A stretch of 64,000 bases of DNA, taken from contig NC_080420.1 in NCBI RefSeq assembly GCF_029873635.1, positions 28,573,032 to 28,637,031 on the forward strand, read 5' to 3'. A model generated the notes under the pieces. It was not told the origin of the DNA. It saw nothing but the letters and a program-made list of their open reading frames with translations, and searched no databases. Origin of the DNA: Malania oleifera. Its lineage: Eukaryota > Streptophyta > Magnoliopsida > Santalales > Ximeniaceae. The position numbers and the translations under genes are program-made. Positions 57,422-64,000 of the stretch are shown piece after piece (within the stretch, counting starts at the first letter, position 1; the number at the start of each line of letters is the position of its first letter).

Positions 57422-58568
57422 ACATACAATAAGTCATTGCACAATTATCCTTTTGAGGATTGATTGGACATAATTACACTTAATAGAAGAATAGGTACAA
57501 CAATTTTAAGGGATCATTTGGAAGCACTTATAAAGAAGTGTTTTTTCTAAAAAAGTGTTGAATTTTATAAGTGCTTGTAATAAGTAATGAACTTAAAAAG
57601 TATTGAAAGTTATAAGTAATGTTTGGTTGTGTTTAAAATAAGTGGTATTTGGATACTTTAATCGTATAGTACCATATGGTTATTCTTAAATATATTCTAA
57701 ATTACACTATTAATATTTTTTAATTAATAATTTATTAATAATTATTTTAATTTTTTATAATTAAAATTTAAATATTTTTCAATAAAAATAATATTAATTT
57801 ATTATTTTTAATTTATAATAAATTTTTTACTAATGTATATTTATAACATAATACTATCATATTATGATAAAAAAAAATTTACTAATTAAATTCAAAATTT
57901 TAATTTATTTAATGTTAATTTAAATTAATAAATAATTTTTGCTCAATTTAGATTTGATTTATAATAACTAGTATGTCATAATACATAGTAAAATAATATA
58001 TATAGTTATTTTTAAATGTATTTTGCATAAAAATATTAATATTTTATAATTATAAATTTAAATGGTTATTATATTAATTTTATAATTAAAATTTAGATAT
58101 TTTCTATCAACTAAAATATATTATTTTCTATCAATTAACAATAATCTTGTTACTAATGTATATTTATAACATATGATTATCACATTAATTTATGTTAAAA
58201 ATAGTATTAATGAAAAAATTAATTTTTTAATGTCAATTTAAATTTATAGAAGGTTCTTTTTATTCATTCCATAATTTAATTATGTTTCATTAATAAATAC
58301 TAGGTTATAATGCATAGTAAAATAATAAATGATTAATTTTTAATTGAAAATTTAAATTAATAGTTAATTGAAAATAATATAATATTATTTTTTGGTTATT
58401 AATAATATTGTTCTTAATTTAAATTTATAACATATGATTATCATATTAATTTATGGTAAAATAATATTATTAATTAAATTAGTATTCTCAAATTTTAATA
58501 TTAATGTAAATTAATAGGTGATTCTTCTTCTTCTTTTCATAATTGAATTATGTTTCATTAATAATTAA
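57422..58568. repeat. AT-rich triplicated repeat, no gene
   Basis: Three diverged units beginning near 57830, 58150 and 58410 share TTATAACATATGATTATCA, TTAATTTAAATTWATA and TTATGTTTCATTAATAA. A MITE-like tip AAGGGATCATTTGGAAGCAC lies at about 57508. No coding potential. Confidence 0.6.
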
Positions 58569-59850
58569 TGTTGGTCCCTTAGGAAACCCAATAGGGGGGT
58601 GAATTGAATATTTTTCTAATTTTTATAACACTTCTGTTATTAAACTCTTAGTGAGTAATAGTCTAGTATGTATATTTTAGTGAATATATTGCGAAAGTTT
58701 TGATAAGAACAAGTTTATGTTCACTTACAACTCACTCTATATGCTTCAATAATTCAAGATAATATATGAAATATGTACAAACACAGTTAAGCAATTTATT
58801 CAATCAAATAATAACGTAATGTAAGAGAAGAGCGAGAGAAATGTTCAAACTCTTTTATAATCGTTCAGTCTCCTTCACAAGCACCTACGTCCACTCTTTC
58901 GACCGAATTCAAGCCAAAGTTTCACTAGCAAACTTCTTCCCCTTCAATCAGGTAAGTGCACAATTACAAGACCTAACCTTTCACTGAGGTTCAAACAACA
59001 CTTACAATTATGAGAAATTACAAATGATATGTAACTTAGTATCTAAAAGGAGATTGATGCCACAACTCAAGCTTACAACTCAAACTCTCTTAAAGAAATG
59101 AGACTTGGAACCTAAAGAGAGTCAAAACTAATGAAAAAAAGAAAAGAAAAAACCTTTTTCAAGAAAGTGCTCTTTTAAATAAGAATAAAGCACTATATCA
59201 CTTCAAAATATGAAAGAGAATGGGAGACCATTTTGATATTGATTTCTCTTGTCCTTCTTCCTCGAAATTAGTCTCCTTTTATAACCAAAATTGTCTACTA
59301 GACATTGGAGAGGTTTTGGCTCCTTGTGATTAAAGTTGGAGCTAAACAATCAATAATACATAAATCTAATTTTTAGGGGAGATGATATATTTTATAAAAT
59401 CACAAGTGGTCATGTAAATACCAAATAAAAATTTATAAAAATTCATATTGATTTATAAATGAGTCTAGTTTCTAATAAAAAAGGAATCATGCCAATTGGA
59501 ATAACCATTGATGAAATAAAATTCAAACACTACAGATATGTTGAGCTGACAAGAAACCTAATTTTCAGGAGAGATGTTATATTTTATAAAATCGCAAATG
59601 ACTAGTAAATGCCAAATAAAAGAAAAAATAATCATGTCAATTGGAGTAGTCATTGAAGGGATAAAATTCAAAAACTACAGATATATTGAGTTGCTTTTAT
59701 GATAGAGGACAAAATTTATTGGTTGATTTGTACAATTCACAAGAAATTGAATATTTATTCAAATTAAATGTGTCTCATCATTCTAAAATCCCCATACTAC
59801 TTTCATATAAAAAAAGAAAGAAATATTTTCAAAGATTTTAGAGTAAGATA
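58569..59850. mobile_element. LTR-like sequence with truncated end and internal duplication
   Basis: It starts TGTTGGTCCCTTAGG and then AATAGGGGGGTGAATTG, like the LTR at 59851. From 59362 to about 59700 two units, offset by about 191 bp, share TATATTTTATAAAATC, TGCCAAATAAA and AACTACAGATATRTTGAG. No end or TSD was found. The 2.2-kb solo LTR is inserted into its right side. Confidence 0.45.
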
Positions 59851-62052
59851 TGTTGGAATTGGTGTGATCCCAAGAGGGGGGTGAATTGGACATTTAAAAC
59901 TTTTCAGCTAATTTAAAACGTTTCGCCAATTCACCATAGTTCATATCTCATTCAACTTATATACGTGTATGTAAAGCGAGTTTAACGATAAAAGCAAACA
60001 TACACGTGTGTAGTATCTTATTTAAATCAAATGTGTGCATGAGAATAATTTTGACATTAAATAAGCATTCATACACATGCTGAAAATAAAGTGTAGGAAT
60101 TTAAATAAGATAGAGAGAGTGACACCAGATTTGTTATCGAGGTTCGGCCAAACCAGCTTACATCCCCGCCTTGGGCATACCCCCCAAGGATTCCACTATA
60201 CCTGCTCACTTAACTAGACGAAGTAAAAGTCTTTTACATCCTCTCCTTATGGGGTGAGGAAAATCCCAACTCAATTACTAGGCTGAGCCGAACCAGTCTC
60301 ACTTACGGGACTGAGACTCCCTAGTTCAATTCTGGGTTGAACCGAACCGGTCTCATTTACGGGATTGAGACTCCCCAGTTCAATTAACGGGTTGAACCCA
60401 ACTGTTACAATAAAACCATTTTTGTACATGAAAATGTTTCTGAAAAATACAAGTAGAGATGTACACAATAAGCTCAATAAAAGTATGCATTCCAATGATA
60501 TGAACAATAAGCTCAGGGGAGTAAGGGTGCTTAACTATATTTAAACTCTAATAAAAAGTTTTCTCCAAAAAGGTATTTCAATAAAGATATAGGAGAACCT
60601 AGGGTTTTTCTTTTTCAATGATTTTTACACAAATAGAATGTATATGAAAAATGAGTATTATGTTTTCCAACACAGATTTATGCAAGTTAGAAATACTTGG
60701 AGAATTTAGGAGTTAAGCTCAATAAAATATTTGTGCAATGAATAACTTTTCCCAAAATATATTTATCAAGGAAATAATCCGGGAGAAAACCAAAGCTATA
60801 CTCTCAAAACGATTTTCAAAGAATAAAGAATAAGTGAGAGTAAGCATGTAAAAATAAATACCCAATTATAAATATGCTCTCTTCAAGAGTAATTTTGAAA
60901 TGAAAGAGTGGATGAGAGTTTGAGAGTTTTGTATAAAAATTTGCCCCCAAAATAATGATTTAAAATAATAAAAACATTTTGGAGGAACTTTGATTAACAA
61001 TGGATTAGAGAGAAAATTTGAGTTAATCAAAGTTTCTAATCTGGAGTTATGATGGGTTATTTATAGATTTTCAACAAATATGCCCATTGAGGAACACACT
61101 AAGTATTTTGGAAAAGTTTAATTAAGTTTTAATGACGTTTTAAAGCTTAAAAAAAATTCCAACCCGAGAGCACCGGTCGACCGAAGTTCTTGAGGTTCGG
61201 TCGACCAGGCATTAAATGAACTATACATTCAGTCGACCGGACTTGTAAGTTCGAAGGTGATTTTCCACATTTGTGAGGTTCGGTTGACCAGGGTCAATAT
61301 GAACTGAACTGGTCAGTCGACTAAGTTGGTGGTGTACAAAATGTGTTCGGTCGACCAGAAGGTCAAATAGTTGACTTGGATGGAGTTCGGTCAACTGGGA
61401 GATATATACTTAGCTGGGCTCGATCGACCAGACTGTGGTCAAACTGTTAACTTGGTCCGGGTTCGGTCGATAGGGGCATTTTGTACATGGGAGTTCGGTC
61501 AACCGAATGTGCACATTTTGTGTATTTCGGTCCTGTTTAAGCCACCAGTCACCCTATTTCAAATGACCAAATATGTGTATGCATGAGTGAGTGTCCTAGG
61601 GTCATTTCTAGGTCATTTTGAAGACACCAAAAAATTCAGTGTAGTTTTTGTAAACTTTGTTTAGCTCCGATTTTAATCCTAAAATTATTCCAAACACTTT
61701 GTATGATTTTAGTCTATTTAGAAAAAAGGTTTTTGGTGAGATGTGCTGGTCCCTAGGGTCTATCTACGGTCGTTCTGAGCATTCAACCACATCATGCAGA
61801 TGCATGCATTATTACAAACCAAGAATATAAAAATTAAATGCAATTACAACAAATAAAACGTCTTCTTCATCTTTTTGCTCTTCTTACTTCATGGAATGCA
61901 CTTGATCGTATAGTTTTTAAATCCTGTAAGTTTCCATCGCCGTTTCCTTATGTGTATATTAAATAAATGGACATGTTCACATGCTAAATACACACACAAG
62001 AAACATATGCTTTATCAGCATTAAAACAGGGATCAGACTCAAAAAGTCAACA
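59851..62052 (+). mobile_element. 2.2-kb solo LTR with TSD AGATA
   Basis: It begins TGTTGGAATTGG and ends AAAAGTCAACA, so TGTTG/CAACA tips are paired. A 5-bp TSD AGATA lies at 59846-59850 and 62053-62057. AAGAGGGGGGTGAATTGG follows the start, and a conserved-looking CGAGGTTCGGCCAAACCAGC is at about 60140. It contains a duplicated ACGGGAYTGAGACTCCC segment (60305-60375) and a cluster of GGTCGACC-type motifs (61165-61510). No gag/pol and no second LTR were found. Confidence 0.75.
61165..61510. repeat. Cluster of GGTCGACC palindromic motifs
   Basis: Within about 340 bp the pattern TTCGGTCGACC(A/G) or a one- or two-base variant occurs about ten times, on average every 35-40 bp (for example near 61174, 61198, 61233, 61350, 61420 and 61465). 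The spaced repeats suggest an ancient tandem array inside the LTR or a set of protein-binding sites. Confidence 0.7.
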
Positions 62053-62057
62053 AGATA

Positions 62058-62480
62058 TGTCTAATTTATTACAACATACTTATTTCTGATTCTGACTTTA
62101 TAATAGTACAAAATGACTATATTGTTTTAATTATTAATCCTATATCATGGCTCCAAAACGTCTACATGAAATTTTTCTAGAGACAATGATGAGTCTAGTT
62201 TCATGTAAAATAATATTATAATTTTTAAACTCTCGTGGAATAAAATATAGAATTAGATTCACAAATAGTACATAATTACAATCTAACTTTTTTCTTAAGA
62301 CATTGGATGCACTTTTACAAAAACACTCATTTTAGCTCTCGATATGTAAGAGTCAAATTGAATGTTTTTTAAAAGATTTAGGAATTAAATTTTAAATATA
62401 AACTCTCTCAAAATATTCTACTACTAATTTTTTAATTATTTTTAAAATACAACAATACTTTTTAAATCCCCTTAGGTAGC
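62058..62480. other. AT-rich DNA, no gene
   Basis: A segment CATGAAATTTTTCTAGAGACAAT... ATGAGTCTAGTTTC resembles 59440-59470. It may be the continuation of the element that begins at 58569. Nothing else was recognised. Confidence 0.4.
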
Positions 62481-62606
62481 GTTTGAGAACATGGATTTCG
62501 GACCTTAAAATTAAATTTTAATAAATTTAGATAAATTTTAATATAATGTTATGCTATATTTTATTCAAATTCAATATAACTCCAAATCCAAGACTTCTCC
62601 AAATTA
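62481..62606. mobile_element. Short foldback MITE (ATTTGGGAGCATGG family), copy 4
   Basis: GCGTTTGAGAACATGGATTT at the left, CCAAATCCAAGACTTCTCC and CAAATT at the right, with an interior AATTTAGATAAATTTTAATA matching the family layout. Confidence 0.55.
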
Positions 62607-62964
62607 TAGAATTATCAATAGGAGGGGAGGTAGGGACAAGAGTGCCACTGGTTAGGTATCACAGACTTTTAAACACTAATGGTTTGAGCTTCAGTTGGAT
62701 CTAAAATTATTTTCCTAAATTCTCTAGTCCACATAACTTTATTAAGTCTTAGGAGCCTCTGTCTTAAATTTAGATTAAAAATTTTATTGCTCAGTCTTTG
62801 CTCGTCTAGTTGCACTTGAATAATTCCAAAATTAACACATACCCTCTTCTCTATCTTTTGAGTCTGAAGTTCTTTTTTAAACATGTATTTTTGGAACTTT
62901 AGATCATAAAAGTAAAGTATAACTTGGGTATGAAATATTTTTCTTACAAATATATGTGCACATA

Positions 62965-63112
62965 TCTTCATCCTGGTCATGGATAGATCACCCAGGTTCG
63001 GATCCATAAGCAGTGATAATTGCCCTATGAAAACTCGCTTTCGCTATAGCTCCAGTGGATTTTCTTAACCAAGTCACTACCTATGAGTCGCCGGCTCATT
63101 CTTCAACAGGCG
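62965..63112 (-). rRNA. Fragment of plastid 23S rRNA gene inserted in nuclear DNA
   Basis: Read on the minus strand, the sequence contains GTTGAAGAATGAGCCGGCGA, then CTCATAGGTAGTGACTTGGT, then AGCGAAAGCGAG, CATAGGGCAATTATCACTGC and CTGGGTGATCTATCCATGAC. These are consecutive parts of the conserved chloroplast 23S rRNA gene, about 140 bp long and diverged at scattered sites. It is a nuclear plastid-DNA fragment (NUPT), too short to be functional. Sequence outside both edges does not match the rRNA. Confidence 0.85.
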
Positions 63113-63360
63113 TGCGATCTACCTTATGCAACACGTTGAGATTATTAAGCTACTATGTTCACAAAAACAATAACTGGAAATGCACCAGAATAATTGGGAA
63201 ATATCCAAATACCTAAAAGAGCCAGCAATATCATTGCTAATGTGAATAACACAATCTCACTTATTCCCTTCTTTCTCCCACTTTCTATCTCTTCTCCCTT
63301 CACCAAATGTTCATATTGTATTGAGATTATATTAAGTTTCATTTAAATATACTTATTGTG
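63113..63360. other. No gene called
   Basis: A minus-strand frame (63145-63342) encodes a 65-residue peptide with a hydrophobic ILALLGIWIF segment. Although it adjoins the plastid fragment, I do not recognise it as any plastid gene. Confidence 0.35.
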
Positions 63361-63490
63361 CATTTGGAAGCATATTAGAAGTTGATTTTCGAATTGGAAT
63401 TATGTGTATTTGAACAAAACGCAGTTTTAAATTGCTCTATCAAATCTACAAAAAAATAAAATCCAACTCCCGAAATACATGCTTCAAATA
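63361..63490. mobile_element. Short foldback MITE (ATTTGGGAGCATGG family), copy 5
   Basis: CATTTGGAAGCAT at the left and ATGCTTCAAATAC at the right, with GTGTATTTGAACAAAACGCA inside. It has the same size and order as 47811-47943. Confidence 0.65.
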
Positions 63491-64000
63491 CTACCTTAGA
63501 AGTCCCACACTTGTACAACTGCATTGAAAAAAAAGATTCACACTTAAAAGAACCAATTAAAGAGGTTTGTAATTCTGTTCTTTTTTTTTTTTTTTTTTTC
63601 AATTTTGCTTTTATAATCAATCATGAATGGATTACCTCTCTTAAAAAGAAAAATCAATGATGAATGGATTGATTCTTGGTGTGGATGCATTTGTTAAATT
63701 TTAATCTTCTGCTATGTTATTGCATCCATTGACAAATAGCAAGGGGAGCATTGTGCAAGGACACATGAGAAATTCACTACAGTAAGCAGATAGACATGTG
63801 ATACATAGTAGTCAAGTTAGAGGGGTTGAGAGGGGGTGCCAAAATTAAAAGAGAAACACTTTGGTAGGAAATGGTGCAATATAAAACAAGACCAATGAAT
63901 GACAAGACCAGGTGGATAACATGAAGGAGATAAAAAGAACTATCAATTAATAATTCACAAGGCTCCATATATAGAAAGCACATATTCAAGTTGTAGTTCA
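63491..64000. other. AT-rich DNA, poly-T run, no gene
   Basis: A run of about 22 Ts lies at 63578-63599. The frames here are short and unsupported. Confidence 0.5.

Noticed and set aside
63145..63342. Possible plastid membrane-protein gene beside the 23S fragment
   Set aside because: The peptide does not match any small plastid gene I know, and the bases next to the rRNA fragment do not continue plastid gene order.

Overview
The window is plant nuclear DNA, most likely from a woody angiosperm. The evidence is GT-AG introns, a split CAK/TFIIH gene, plant-type RTE and L1 LINEs, hAT and LTR elements, MITEs, an integrated caulimovirid and a nuclear copy of plastid 23S rRNA. It is AT-rich and repeat-dominated. 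No species call is possible.

One host gene is supported: a plus-strand MAT1 homologue (CDK-activating-kinase assembly factor). It has five coding exons at 10075-10142, 34654-34727, 34814-34917, 35159-35224 and 54999-55262, which splice in phase to 191 residues. Introns 1 and 4 are about 24.5 and 19.8 kb and hold nearly all the repeats described here. A candidate 5' leader exon lies near 2390-2540, and the 3' UTR follows 55262.

Upstream of exon 1 (1-10074) are low-complexity DNA, a perfect 28-bp hairpin, an inverted-copy pair of a UTR-like sequence (2331-2790 and 8571-9000), two copies of an unidentified gene fragment (5770-5960 and 9300-9420) and nested MITEs. Intron 1 holds a decayed RTE LINE, two endogenous pararetrovirus copies arranged tail to tail with a small RTE derivative between them, an L1 nested in an RTE, a 5.2-kb hAT element with an 8-bp target-site duplication (TSD), and an internally deleted RTE with a 15-bp TSD. 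Intron 4 holds a second copy of the same hAT family (8-bp TSD), a deleted Ty3/gypsy element (5-bp TSD), L1 remains, several local duplications and a 157-bp solo LTR (5-bp TSD). Downstream of MAT1 are AT-rich repeats, a 2.2-kb solo LTR (5-bp TSD) carrying a cluster of GGTCGACC-type motifs, MITEs and the plastid 23S rRNA fragment.

No mobile-element or viral coding region is intact: premature stops, frameshifts, deletions and lost catalytic residues are visible. The most interesting structure is the viral inverted repeat. Transcription of MAT1 through intron 1 could yield a hairpin RNA with arms of about 2.55 kb. That is an inference from geometry. I found no convincing unknown biochemical system. 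The least explained items are the second viral ORF, a 150-codon ORF inside the deleted gypsy element, and the duplicated gene fragment upstream of MAT1.
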